Shown one piece after another: positions 46,389-55,781 of a stretch of 64,000 bases of DNA (the stretch's first letter is position 1; each line of letters opens with the position of its first letter). The DNA is from Oscillospiraceae bacterium (GTDB lineage: Bacteria > Bacillota > Clostridia > Oscillospirales > Ruminococcaceae). Position numbers and translations under genes: made by a program. Under the pieces are notes generated by a model. It was not told the origin of the DNA. It was given only the letters and a program-made list of their open reading frames with translations, and searched no databases. The stretch covers positions 1 to 64,000 of the forward strand of contig JAQXHC010000015.1 in assembly GCA_029007035.1 (NCBI GenBank). Direction: 5' to 3'.

Positions 46389-46680
46389 GGACGAGTGCTC
46401 GGGAGATACCGACAGAGAACTTCGCCTGCTTTTGGGCGAAAATGACGGTGAAAGCGATGAGTCAAGAACAAAACTCAAAAAAATTCTGTTAAATGTAATA
46501 AAAAATGAGCTTACACCGAGACAAAAGGAAATAATTATGCTATACTATTTTAAGAAGAAAAATATAGTGGAAATCGCTGCGCTTACGGAAGTTTCACCGC
46601 AGGCAGTTTCAGCAGCTATGAAGCGCGCACGGCTTACAATGTTCCGCTATCTGAAATATACGGTTTATAATAATCCCTGA
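46366..46680 (+). CDS. Sigma-70 region 4-like HTH protein (GTG start, 104 aa)
   Basis: caaggaggcttgaacagcGTG; VSRRCTYKDECSGDTDRELRLLLG…LTPRQKEIIMLYYFKKKNIVEIAALTEVSPQAVSAAMKRARLTMFRYL. Confidence 0.72.
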   Translation: MSRRCTYKDECSGDTDRELRLLLGENDGESDESRTKLKKILLNVIKNELTPRQKEIIMLYYFKKKNIVEIAALTEVSPQAVSAAMKRARLTMFRYLKYTVYNNP

Positions 46681-46807
46681 GCGGCGGCAGCAGAAACAGC
46701 GGATAGAATCATGTAAGTTGCCAAGATTGTCTGATGCAGAGATTGAAATCATATCCGTCAGATTATGCTGCTGTTCGGCTGAGGATTAATATCGGAAGGA
46801 GAATGCT

Positions 46808-48139
46808 GTGAATACACCGATTATTGATTTCCTTAAAGACTATTCCGGCTCGGGAACACTGAGAGCGCATATGCCCGGTCATAAAGGAATATCCCCGTCA
46901 GAAAATATTCCCGATGCGCTATTCATACACGATATTACAGAAATCCCGGGAGCTGACAGCCTTTTTGAGGCTAATGGGATCATCGCTGAAAGCGAGAAAA
47001 ATATGTCCCGTCTATATGGCACTTATGCAACTGTATATTCCGCCGCAGGCTCTACACTCTGCATTCAGGCAATGCTGTATCTTATGAAGTGCGAGAGAAG
47101 AAAAGTTTTCGCTGTGCGCAACGTCCATCGCGCATTTCTCAACGCAGCTGCGCTGACAGGAATTGATACAGAGTGGATCATGCCCGATTACAGCGGAGGT
47201 CTGCTCTCGGGGGAAATCAATACAAAAACCGTGGAGGAAAAGCTTTCACGATGCTCCGTTCCGGCATGCCTTTACGTGACCTCGCCCGACTATACAGGAA
47301 AAATTGCGGATATACGAACTCTTTCCGAAATCTGCCGCAGATACGGTGCACGGCTGATTGTTGACAATGCCCACGGCGCGCATCTTGCTTTCCTTACCCC
47401 AAATATACACCCGATCACTCTCGGAGCAGACCTCTGCTGCGATTCAGCTCACAAGATGCTCCCTGCGCTTACGGGAGCGGCAATGCTGCACTCGGGAAGA
47501 GATTTCACTGCGGAACAGCTTAAACAGGCTATGAGCCTTTTCGCATCCACCAGTCCGTCGTATCTGATTCTTGCATCACTTGATCTTTGCACAGACTATA
47601 TCGACAGATTCATAAAGGAAGATATACGGTCGAATACCAATGACATTCTCCGCCTGAAGGAACATTTTTCAGACAGACTTTTATTCGCGGAATCCGAACC
47701 GTTTCATATTACTGTAAAAGCTTCGGCGAGCGGTATTGACGGCATCGTACTTGCGGAAAATCTTCGGCGGAATGGAGTCGAATGTGAATACACAGACTGC
47801 GATATAACGATTTTGCTCATGTCAGCCATGAACTGTCACGACGATTATGTGCAGCTGACTTCGGCTCTTGAATCGGCTTATGAACAATGCGGCAGGATTC
47901 CGCCCTACGACGAAGCTTTCAGCCTTACGCTCCCGCCGAAAGCCATGGGCATCAGAGATGCGGTGTTTGCTCCGAACGAAACGATTCCGGTTGAATCTGC
48001 ACTCGGACGGATATGCGGCGCAGTAAAGGTGCCCTGTCCTCCCGCTGTACCGATTGCAGCGAGCGGCGAAATAATTACAGCTGAATGTATAAATATCTTC
48101 AAAAAGTATAGAATTTCAGAAGTTAATGTGGTAAAATAA
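46808..48139 (+). CDS. Orn/Lys/Arg decarboxylase family PLP-dependent protein
   Basis: LRAHMPGHKGISP…DITEIPGADSLFEANGIIAESEKNMSRLYGT…IVDNAHGAHLAF…LCCDSAHKMLPALTGAAMLH. Confidence 0.92.
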   Translation: MNTPIIDFLKDYSGSGTLRAHMPGHKGISPSENIPDALFIHDITEIPGADSLFEANGIIAESEKNMSRLYGTYATVYSAAGSTLCIQAMLYLMKCERRKVFAVRNVHRAFLNAAALTGIDTEWIMPDYSGGLLSGEINTKTVEEKLSRCSVPACLYVTSPDYTGKIADIRTLSEICRRYGARLIVDNAHGAHLAFLTPNIHPITLGADLCCDSAHKMLPALTGAAMLHSGRDFTAEQLKQAMSLFASTSPSYLILASLDLCTDYIDRFIKEDIRSNTNDILRLKEHFSDRLLFAESEPFHITVKASASGIDGIVLAENLRRNGVECEYTDCDITILLMSAMNCHDDYVQLTSALESAYEQCGRIPPYDEAFSLTLPPKAMGIRDAVFAPNETIPVESALGRICGAVKVPCPPAVPIAASGEIITAECINIFKKYRISEVNVVK

Positions 48140-48216
48140 AATCTGCGGGCTGTTCAGCATTTTATCATGCACGTTCTGCTCTGAACAGACTCCATGAAAC
48201 CCACGGAGAGATTAAA

Positions 48217-49197
48217 ATGAATAAAATATATGGAAATACAGAGCTGCTTTCAACTCTGCGGAATATGGCACAAAACGGAAAATCTGCCCACACGGTGATT
48301 TTTTACGGTGAAAAAGGCAGCGGGCGAAAAACTATGGCAAGCTTCTATGCTCAGCTGCTCATGTGCGAAAATCCCGTCGGCGGAGAACCGTGCGGCGTTT
48401 GCAGCTCATGCAAAAACGTCTCACGCAACTGTCATCCCGATATAATTTACCCCGAAAAGAGCGGCAAACTCGGAAGATATTCTGTGGATACAGCACGGGA
48501 TGTCTGTCTGGACGCATATATCAAACCGAATAACAGCACCGGACGAAAGGTTTATGTCTTTACCGACTGTGAAAATATGGATTCAAGAACCCAGAATACG
48601 CTGCTTAAAATCATCGAGGAACCGCCCGATTATGCGTATTTTATCTTCACCTGCGAGGACCGCTCCGACTTTCTCCCCACGATCATTTCGCGATGTGTAT
48701 GCTTTGCTGTATCGATATGCACCGAGGAAGAAGCAAAAGCTGCTCTATCCGAAAGATGCAAAGACAAGGCTGCAATTGATGAGGCGTTAACCTGCTTCCA
48801 CGGAAATATCGGTATGTGCTTCGAATACATTTACAGTGAGGAACTGCGAAAAATTGTGGATTTGACAAAACGAATGGCAGATAGTATAATAAATAGAGAC
48901 GAATACGAACTTGCCGGTGTCATGTACGCTCTCGGCAGTCAGCGCAGTGACATCCGAAGTGCGCTGAGCCTGCTGGATATGCTGATGCGCGACGCAGCTG
49001 TACTCGGTAAAGACAGCAGTGCAAAAACTGTAGGCTGCTACCGTGACGGTGCATACCGTCTTTCGGACTCTATTACAGGCTGGCAGGCTGTCAGAATTCA
49101 CAACGCGATTGAGAAAGCATGGAGCACGGTGGAGGCAAATGTGAGCGTTCCCCTTGTTATGACTGCACTTTGCGCGGAAATTATGAGTATTGTATAA
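48217..49197 (+). CDS. holB: DNA polymerase III delta' subunit
   Basis: HTVIFYGEKGSGRKTMASFYAQLLMCE…CGVCSSCKNVSRNCHPDI…NTLLKIIEEPPDYAYFIFTCEDRSDFLPTIISRC. Confidence 0.9.
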   Translation: MNKIYGNTELLSTLRNMAQNGKSAHTVIFYGEKGSGRKTMASFYAQLLMCENPVGGEPCGVCSSCKNVSRNCHPDIIYPEKSGKLGRYSVDTARDVCLDAYIKPNNSTGRKVYVFTDCENMDSRTQNTLLKIIEEPPDYAYFIFTCEDRSDFLPTIISRCVCFAVSICTEEEAKAALSERCKDKAAIDEALTCFHGNIGMCFEYIYSEELRKIVDLTKRMADSIINRDEYELAGVMYALGSQRSDIRSALSLLDMLMRDAAVLGKDSSAKTVGCYRDGAYRLSDSITGWQAVRIHNAIEKAWSTVEANVSVPLVMTALCAEIMSIV

Positions 49198-49328
49198 AAT
49201 CAATCCGACTCAGGAAGCTGAATTTCCTTTGCCGTTTTCCCCGGAAGTTCTGTCGGATACGGGACGGAAATAGCCGTTAATTATGTATGCAGTGCTGCCT
49301 TAAACCTTATCTATAGTCAGGAGTTATT

Positions 49329-50195
49329 ATGAAAGAAATTGTTGGAATCCGCTTTAAAAGCGTAGGAAAAATATACTACTTCTCCCCGGGAAATTTAAAA
49401 GCCGAGGTCGGAGACAAAGCTATCGTTGAAACAGTCAGAGGTGTCGAGTGCGGTGAAGTCGTAATCGCCAACAGACAGATTGAGGATAAAGAAATAAGCG
49501 CTCCTCTCAAGCCGATTATCCGTCTTGCCACGCCGAACGACATAAAAATCATCGAAAAGAATAAAATCCGCGAACAGGAAGCCATGAAAATCTGCGAAGA
49601 GAAAATTGCTGCGCGCGGTCTTAAAATGAATCTGGTGGACGTAGAATGCACATTCGACAACAACAAGCTGCTGTTTTATTTTACCGCCGAAAACCGCGTG
49701 GACTTCCGCGAACTGGTCAAAGATCTGGCGGCTGTTTTCAGAACGCGTATCGAGCTGAGACAAATCGGTGTGCGCGACGAAGCAAAAATTCTCGGCGGAC
49801 TCGGAATCTGCGGACGTGAATTCTGCTGCAAGGGCTTTATTGGCGAATTCCAGCCGGTTTCAATAAAAATGGCAAAGGAGCAGGGACTCTCCCTCAATCC
49901 GACAAAGATTTCCGGAACCTGCGGCAGACTTATGTGCTGTCTCAAAAACGAACAGAATGCCTATGAAGAACTGCTTAAAATCACTCCAAAGGTTGGCGCA
50001 CTGGTTGTTACTCCGGACGGCGACCGCGGACGTGTCGAGGACGCTAACCTGATTACGGGCAAGCTAAGGGTCAAAACAGACAAGTCCGAAGTGCCCGTAA
50101 CTCTTGACAGGACGGAGGTCAAGCTCCTGAAAGATGCCGAAATCCGCATAAACCGCGACGAAATGAAGGCACTTAAAGGACTCGAGGACAAATAG
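49329..50195 (+). CDS. PSP1 domain / YaaT-like protein
   Basis: GIRFKSVGKIYYFSPGNLKAEVGDKAIVETVRGVECGEVV…LGGLGICGREFCCKGFI…GTCGRLMCCLKNEQNAYEEL. Confidence 0.94.
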   Translation: MKEIVGIRFKSVGKIYYFSPGNLKAEVGDKAIVETVRGVECGEVVIANRQIEDKEISAPLKPIIRLATPNDIKIIEKNKIREQEAMKICEEKIAARGLKMNLVDVECTFDNNKLLFYFTAENRVDFRELVKDLAAVFRTRIELRQIGVRDEAKILGGLGICGREFCCKGFIGEFQPVSIKMAKEQGLSLNPTKISGTCGRLMCCLKNEQNAYEELLKITPKVGALVVTPDGDRGRVEDANLITGKLRVKTDKSEVPVTLDRTEVKLLKDAEIRINRDEMKALKGLEDK

Positions 50196-50196
50196 A

Positions 50197-50820
50197 ATGC
50201 AGAAGACCAATTACGGCAGATTTCTTGACGAAAAGCTTGAGGAGCTTCGCAGGACCGGCGAAAAGCCGTCTCTCCTGCTCCATGCCTGCTGTGCGCCTTG
50301 CAGCAGCTACGTTCTGGAATATCTGAATGATTTTTTCAGCATCACACTTTACTTTTACAATCCTAATATCGCTCCGGAATCCGAGTATGAATACCGGAAA
50401 AGTGAACTGAAACGGCTTGTCTCGGAAATGGGGCTCGATATTGAAATAATTGACGAGGACTACTGTCCTGAACCATTTCATGCGCTTGCAAAAGGACTTG
50501 AAGACGCTCCGGAGCGCGGTGAAAGATGCAGAAAGTGCATTGCCCTGCGGCTTGAATCGGCAGCAAAAAAGGCAAAGGAGCTTTGCTCTGATTACTTTAC
50601 TACAACCTTAACCATAAGTCCGCACAAGGACAGTACATTCATCAACGAATGCGGCGGCGAAATTTCAAAACGCTGCGGAATCTCATATCTTTTTTCGGAC
50701 TTTAAAAAGCATGACGGCTATAAACGGTCAATCGTCCTTTCGTCACAGTATCACCTTTACCGTCAGAACTACTGCGGATGCGTCTACAGCAAGGCAATAA
50801 AAAATATCGATAAATCTTAG
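50197..50820 (+). CDS. queH: Epoxyqueuosine reductase QueH (DUF208)
   Basis: LLLHACCAPCSSYVLEYL…FYNPNIAPESEYEYRKSEL…RGERCRKCIALRLE…FTTTLTISPHKDSTFIN…YRQNYCGCVYS. Confidence 0.93.
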   Translation: MQKTNYGRFLDEKLEELRRTGEKPSLLLHACCAPCSSYVLEYLNDFFSITLYFYNPNIAPESEYEYRKSELKRLVSEMGLDIEIIDEDYCPEPFHALAKGLEDAPERGERCRKCIALRLESAAKKAKELCSDYFTTTLTISPHKDSTFINECGGEISKRCGISYLFSDFKKHDGYKRSIVLSSQYHLYRQNYCGCVYSKAIKNIDKS

Positions 50821-50922
50821 GCAGCACCGCACTGTCCTTACGCGGTCCTCCCTGACATACGCAATTTCTGTCCGTTATCTTAATCTGTTGACGTTAAGGG
50901 TCAAATACATACAACAACAAAA

Positions 50923-50953
50923 AACGCGGTCGGAGCATAAATCCGACCGCGTT
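50923..50953. terminator. Intrinsic terminator hairpin
   Basis: AACGCGGTCGGA-gcataaa-TCCGACCGCGTT, 12-bp stem between convergent genes, T tract on the minus strand. Confidence 0.7.
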
Positions 50954-51036
50954 AAGTATTTATAATCCGCAATATAATGCAAGAGACCCCGATGGACTTT
51001 ATACAAAAGCCTGTCAGCTGTCTTTATAGTGTATTC

Positions 51037-51645
51037 TTATTCCTCGGGAGTAAACATTCCCTCGGGAGCCGGAATAACATCGGCTGCGGAAATTTCAGTG
51101 CGTACCACGTCTTTTTTGTCGTTGTAATCCTTACCTGTCGGGAAGAAGCAAATGGTAAAATCAGTTACGGATGTATCAAGAGCAAAACCGATATATCCGT
51201 TGAATTCCTCACCTGCACCAACGGATGATATTTTCTCGTAGCCGTTAAGATGATTGATAGCATATACCTGTGTATTCGGCTGTGAAGCTATCTCCGAACC
51301 ATCGGGAAGAGATACATAAAAATTGTTGATTGCAGTGATCTCATATTCTACATCGGAAGTATTTTTGATAGTGATATCGGCATATATAAACTTTTTTCCG
51401 TCCTTGACAACACCTGAATCAATAACTCTGTTCAGCTTATACTGAGTATTGTTGACATCGGCGTCCTCATTCATGCTTACATTGTGCTCGATTTCCGCCA
51501 CGCCCTCAATTTCCGAATATGTCTTATTTGGATTGTTTGTACTATTGGAGATTGCAGGGTCTTTCTTATGCTTATTGCAGCCCGCCGCAGAGACCGCCGC
51601 TATTAAAGCCGCCATAAGAAGAGCGGCTATTTTCATTTTCTTCAT
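51037..51645 (-). CDS. DUF4352-like secreted lipoprotein
   Basis: MKKMKIAALLMAALIAAVSAAGCNK lipobox; VKDGKKFIYADITIKNTSDVEYEI… Ig-like region; tcctcc RBS upstream. Confidence 0.8.
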   Translation of the reverse strand: MKKMKIAALLMAALIAAVSAAGCNKHKKDPAISNSTNNPNKTYSEIEGVAEIEHNVSMNEDADVNNTQYKLNRVIDSGVVKDGKKFIYADITIKNTSDVEYEITAINNFYVSLPDGSEIASQPNTQVYAINHLNGYEKISSVGAGEEFNGYIGFALDTSVTDFTICFFPTGKDYNDKKDVVRTEISAADVIPAPEGMFTPEE

Positions 51646-51931
51646 TTTTATTCCTCCTGAAACCGGAATCGGTGATATATTAGTATAACATATTTTTATT
51701 ATAAAAGTCAATAGTTTGATTAAGGCAATCACACATAATTATTGTCATACAGATGCACAACCAGTTCTTTTCGGCAAAATGCACAAAAAACAGCACTGAT
51801 ACATCAACGCATTTTGCGCAGCTTTTGTGCGATATGACGGAAAAGATGCTTGCAAGACGGGCGTTGAGCGGTAGTGTCAACACGCCCTAAAACAACTCCC
51901 GCTTTCAATGTCCTGCCATCGTCAAAATAAA

Positions 51932-52414
51932 TCAACCCGGGAATCTGCGTTTTTTCTTTGCTCTGAGTTCTGCAAAAAAATCCGAAAGAATCCCTGCACA
52001 TTCCTCTCTCATGATTCCGCCTGTAACCGCAGGCTTATAATTATAGGGCATATCGAACATTCGCTGAACCGACTCGGCTGAACCGCTTTTTGCATCGGAC
52101 GCACCGTAAAATACATTATCTATTCTTGCATTAATTATAGCTCCGCAGCACATCGGACACGGCTCGAGAGTTACGTAAATCGAGCAATCGGGAAGCCGCC
52201 AGCCTCCCAGCTTTCTGCATGCCGCATCGATAGCGAGCAGCTCGGCATGGGCAAGAGCGTTTTTCGCCCCCTCCCTGAGATTTCTGCCCTCTCCGATGAT
52301 TTCACCGCTGCTGTTTTTTACAATAACTGCACCAACGGGAACTTCTCCCTCCTCCGCAGAGATTCGTGCAAGTTCAAGAGCGCGGAGCATATATGTCTCA
52401 TTATTCATCATCAT
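51932..52414 (-). CDS. tadA: tRNA-specific adenosine deaminase
   Basis: MLRALELARISAEEGEVPVGAVIVKN…NALAHAELLAIDAACRKLGGWRLPDCSIYVTLEPCPMCCGAIINARI. Confidence 0.94.
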   Translation of the reverse strand: MMMNNETYMLRALELARISAEEGEVPVGAVIVKNSSGEIIGEGRNLREGAKNALAHAELLAIDAACRKLGGWRLPDCSIYVTLEPCPMCCGAIINARIDNVFYGASDAKSGSAESVQRMFDMPYNYKPAVTGGIMREECAGILSDFFAELRAKKKRRFPG

Positions 52415-53571
52415 AAATTAACCAGTGCAGCAATAAGACATATCAGCACAGCCGCTGAAAAGATCAAAACCTTGAATGAACCCAGAAGCTTTACTGCCAG
52501 CGGAATGCGACTTGAATCTTTTGCAATACCGCGTACGTGCTTCACACCCTTACTGTTTGCGACAACTGCAAAGAGAACAACTCCCGCAACAAAGACCGCC
52601 ACCATTGCAAGATTCCGGTAAATATACATATTCTGCGATGTGCTCGTTTCAACAAGTGCCAGTGCGAGAGAGAAAACCCTGTTGATAACATGAACGACAA
52701 TTGCGGTATAAATCGTTCCGCTCCTGAGTGCGCCCACTGCGGCAACATATGATACAAGCATCATAACGAGCATCGAATACGGGTCATTCATAACAAGTCC
52801 GGAGATCACAGAAGAAATAATGACCGCATAAACATCTCCGAACTGTCTCAGGGCTGTGAACATACTTCCCCTGAAAATGCACTCAAAGAGAATCGGCACA
52901 GCTATTATATCAAAAAGAGAATAAATCAGAAATTCCTGCTGCCCCCACATTGAAACATCGGTGTTATAGGCGCGGAAAAACTCAAAAAGCTCCTTTGTTC
53001 CTTCGGAATATGCCCTTGGAATAGACGTAATAACACTTATGATAAGGGCAGCTGCGATTGCAAGGATAAGTTCCTTTCCGTTTTTTAGTTCGAGAGGATA
53101 AGCAAGGCGCACAGGCATTCTGAGCTTTCGGCGCAAGAATATAAGCGGAATAAGCAGCTTCAGCGAGGTAACCACGATCAGTACGGCCGTAACCTCTGTA
53201 CATCCGCCGTAAATTACGGAATTATAAAATGATTCGTGTACGTTGACCCCCAGCAAATCAAGCAATTGAATAAAAAGCTTTTGAAATACATTGTCAACAG
53301 CCGCCATAATCAGTACAGACGCGCCGATGAGGCTCAGCAGTCTGCCAAGAATGACGCTTTCAATCTCAGCAACAGATGTGTTGACGAAGCCCTTACCATC
53401 AATAAAAACGCTTTCCTTGCCATTAACGCTGTAATTGAACGCATAGGGATTGCTTTTTTCTTTCCGCCACGCGATAAATCGCTTGTTATAGCTGTCCGAC
53501 TGGGTTGAGTAATCGAACTCGTCTATAACATTAATAACCGAATCACTGTTCTGCTCTTTAAGTCCGGTCAC
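52411..53571 (-). CDS. CPBP-type intramembrane protease-like protein
   Basis: Multiple TM; VPILFECIFRGSMFTALRQFG resembles motif 1 (EExxxR, with EC); VVHVIN near the C-terminus. Confidence 0.75.
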   Translation of the reverse strand: MTGLKEQNSDSVINVIDEFDYSTQSDSYNKRFIAWRKEKSNPYAFNYSVNGKESVFIDGKGFVNTSVAEIESVILGRLLSLIGASVLIMAAVDNVFQKLFIQLLDLLGVNVHESFYNSVIYGGCTEVTAVLIVVTSLKLLIPLIFLRRKLRMPVRLAYPLELKNGKELILAIAAALIISVITSIPRAYSEGTKELFEFFRAYNTDVSMWGQQEFLIYSLFDIIAVPILFECIFRGSMFTALRQFGDVYAVIISSVISGLVMNDPYSMLVMMLVSYVAAVGALRSGTIYTAIVVHVINRVFSLALALVETSTSQNMYIYRNLAMVAVFVAGVVLFAVVANSKGVKHVRGIAKDSSRIPLAVKLLGSFKVLIFSAAVLICLIAALVNL

Positions 53572-53791
53572 TCTTTCCCCCTCCTTCCCACAATATCAGC
53601 GGCGGAATATAAAAGCTCCGCAATTTGCTGTAGTCAATACCGCATGATAATTGTCGCAGAGATGTGCGGCAAAGATGTCTGCCGCCAATATGTGGTGTTA
53701 TCTATATGTGTATCCAATATAATATTACTACATTTTATGCGCTGTAATGTTATAATTTTAGTTAATTTTTCTTAAATATATTTTAATTGGA

Positions 53792-54592
53792 TTAATCTAT
53801 CAACAAAAGATGTTCTGCATTTTTATGAAAAATCTTCTCCTTTTCCTCATCGCTCAAAGGCAGGCGGTTGATCATGGTGATTTCGTTTGACGGCAAATCC
53901 CATGGGCAGTCACTTCCAAAGAGAATCTTGTCTGCCCCGTGATTTCTTATGATTCTCAAAAGCTGTTCGTCTTTGATATACCCGGCGATAACGCTCACGT
54001 CAAGATATACATTATCAAGCCTGCCGACGATGTACCGTTCGGCATCGTCCCATTGATTCATTCCTCCGAGGTGAGCGAATATGAATATCAGCTCGGGCAC
54101 ACTTTCAGCGGCAATCGCCATTCTTTCAGGAGTTGCGCGAATAACGTCCTTTGAGTAGGGATCCCAGCCGCCGTGAAATACGACAAAAAGACCGCATTCC
54201 GCAGCTTTTCGGTAAATTGGCAGCATACGCTCCTCGTCGGGATTGAAGTCCTGATACTCGGAATGAAGTTTTATTCCGCAAAGTCCGAGTTCTTTAATTC
54301 GCTCAATTTCGTCAAGAGCATCGGGAGCATCGGGATGAACCGTTCCGCAGCAGCGGATTCTGCTGCTCATAATCTGTGCCGCCCAACTGTTGATCGTGTG
54401 CTGCTGAGAGGGTTTTGTGGCAATCGGAAGAATCACCGACCGTGAGATTCCGCAGATGTCCATTGTTTTCAGCAGTCCGCCGACCGTACCATCGGATGAG
54501 GGCTCAATTCCGCTTGTATGCGAAAGTGAGGACATGGCGCGCTCCGCAAGGCTGTCGGTGAACGCATGAGTGTGAAAGTCAATTATCTCCAT
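53792..54592 (-). CDS. Amidohydrolase family protein (TIM-barrel metal-dependent hydrolase)
   Basis: IIDFHTHAF…GIKLHSEYQDF…FVVFHGGWDPY…IFAHLGGM…ILFGSDCPWDLP. Confidence 0.92.
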   Translation of the reverse strand: MEIIDFHTHAFTDSLAERAMSSLSHTSGIEPSSDGTVGGLLKTMDICGISRSVILPIATKPSQQHTINSWAAQIMSSRIRCCGTVHPDAPDALDEIERIKELGLCGIKLHSEYQDFNPDEERMLPIYRKAAECGLFVVFHGGWDPYSKDVIRATPERMAIAAESVPELIFIFAHLGGMNQWDDAERYIVGRLDNVYLDVSVIAGYIKDEQLLRIIRNHGADKILFGSDCPWDLPSNEITMINRLPLSDEEKEKIFHKNAEHLLLID

Positions 54593-54596
54593 ATAT

Positions 54597-54947
54597 TTAC
54601 TCCATTACGTGTTCCATCGCATGATAAAAAATCGTCTTGACATGGTCATCACAGAGGGAATAATAAATCGTTTTCCCGTCCCGGCGTGCAGAGACAAGGC
54701 GTGCCTGCTTCAGAATCCGAAGCTGATGTGAAATTGCCGACTGCGTCATATTCAGCATATTGGCGATGTCGCACACGCACATCTCACCCTGACAAAGCAC
54801 AAAAATAATCCTGATTCTTGTGGAATCGCCGAACATTTTCAGCAGTTCGGCACAGTCATACAGCACAGGTTCATCTGGCATGATTTTCGATACCCTGTCG
54901 ACTGTTTCGCGATCTACTCCGCAATTTCCGCAGTTATGTCCATCCAT
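54597..54947 (-). CDS. ArsR/SmtB family metal-responsive transcriptional regulator (CadC-like)
   Basis: LLKMFGDSTRIRIIFVLCQGEMCVCDIANMLNMTQSAISHQLRILKQARLVSARRDGKTIYYSLCDDHV; start at MDGHNCGNC preferred. Confidence 0.93.
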   Translation of the reverse strand: MDGHNCGNCGVDRETVDRVSKIMPDEPVLYDCAELLKMFGDSTRIRIIFVLCQGEMCVCDIANMLNMTQSAISHQLRILKQARLVSARRDGKTIYYSLCDDHVKTIFYHAMEHVME

Positions 54948-55017
54948 TCGGCTGAACCTCCTTATCAGACGCAGGAAAAGCAATCAGGCAGCCTGATCCT
55001 GCATATAAATTCGTATT

Positions 55018-55464
55018 CTAAAGTGATAAAAACAGTTTGAAAACAAATGCTGCCGCCACAGCAAAAAGCAGACTGAAAACGAAACCTAATATACACGTTG
55101 CTGCCGCAAATCTGTCAAAAACACATTTTCTGCTGCGGTTAAGCCGGATTTTATACAATCTGCCCTCAGTATATATCCTGCTGCTGAAAAAAACTTCGCT
55201 GGGAAACATACACGGGTATTCCTCACCGCCGACGGAATAATATGCAACGGTAAAGCCGCCTTTCGGATTCTTGTCAGTGCGCAGAAATTTTCCTTCCGTC
55301 TTTTTTGAAAAAAGCATACACAACATTGCGTATATAAACATTGCAAGCATTAACAGTATAACAAGGACGAGAGCAATTCCGAATCCAAAGGTGATAACGC
55401 TGAGCGGTACTCCGAAGCAAACACACAATCCGAGCACAACAACAATTATTGCAACAGCTTCCAT
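55018..55464 (-). CDS. Small membrane protein of unknown function
   Basis: Hydrophobic N-terminal segments and a C-terminal TM; no recognised motif. Confidence 0.6.
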   Translation of the reverse strand: MEAVAIIVVVLGLCVCFGVPLSVITFGFGIALVLVILLMLAMFIYAMLCMLFSKKTEGKFLRTDKNPKGGFTVAYYSVGGEEYPCMFPSEVFFSSRIYTEGRLYKIRLNRSRKCVFDRFAAATCILGFVFSLLFAVAAAFVFKLFLSL

Positions 55465-55579
55465 ATTCCGCCTCCCCGCATATCTATAAACACTATATCT
55501 ATTATATCACATTGTTTTATAAACGTCAAATGATTCTGAAACGAATCTTAAAATCCTCAAAAAAATTTTGAAAAAGGGG

Positions 55580-55608
55580 TTGACAAATCAAAAAAAAGCT
55601 GATATAAT
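55580..55608 (+). promoter_or_regulatory. Promoter of tRNA-Leu
   Basis: TTGACA - 17 nt - TATAAT upstream of the tRNA. Confidence 0.85.
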
Positions 55609-55636
55609 ATTAAAGCAGTCGGTAATGACTGCAAAA

Positions 55637-55721
55637 GCGAGTGTGCTGGAATAGGCAGACAGGCACGTTTGAGGGGCGTGTGTCGAAGGACGTATGGGTT
55701 CAAGTCCCATTACTCGCACCA
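55637..55721 (+). tRNA. tRNA-Leu (anticodon GAG), CCA encoded
   Basis: Acceptor GCGAGTG/TACTCGC + A + CCA; anticodon arm CACGT-TTGAGGG-GCGTG; long variable arm; GGTTCAAGTCC T-loop. Confidence 0.95.
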
Positions 55722-55727
55722 TCATAT

Positions 55728-55754
55728 ACACCACTCAGGTATTCTGAGTGGTGT
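55728..55754 (+). terminator. Intrinsic terminator after tRNA-Leu
   Basis: ACACCACTCAG-gtatt-CTGAGTGGTGT followed by a T run. Confidence 0.9.
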
Positions 55755-55781
55755 TTTTTGTATTTTCATAAGGAGATTTTT

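Noticed and set aside
53600-53710. Possible decayed repeat (GTCAATACCGCATGAT…GTGCGGCAAAGATGTCTGCCGCC)
   Set aside because: Weak resemblance to families A and C only; cannot be separated from chance by eye.
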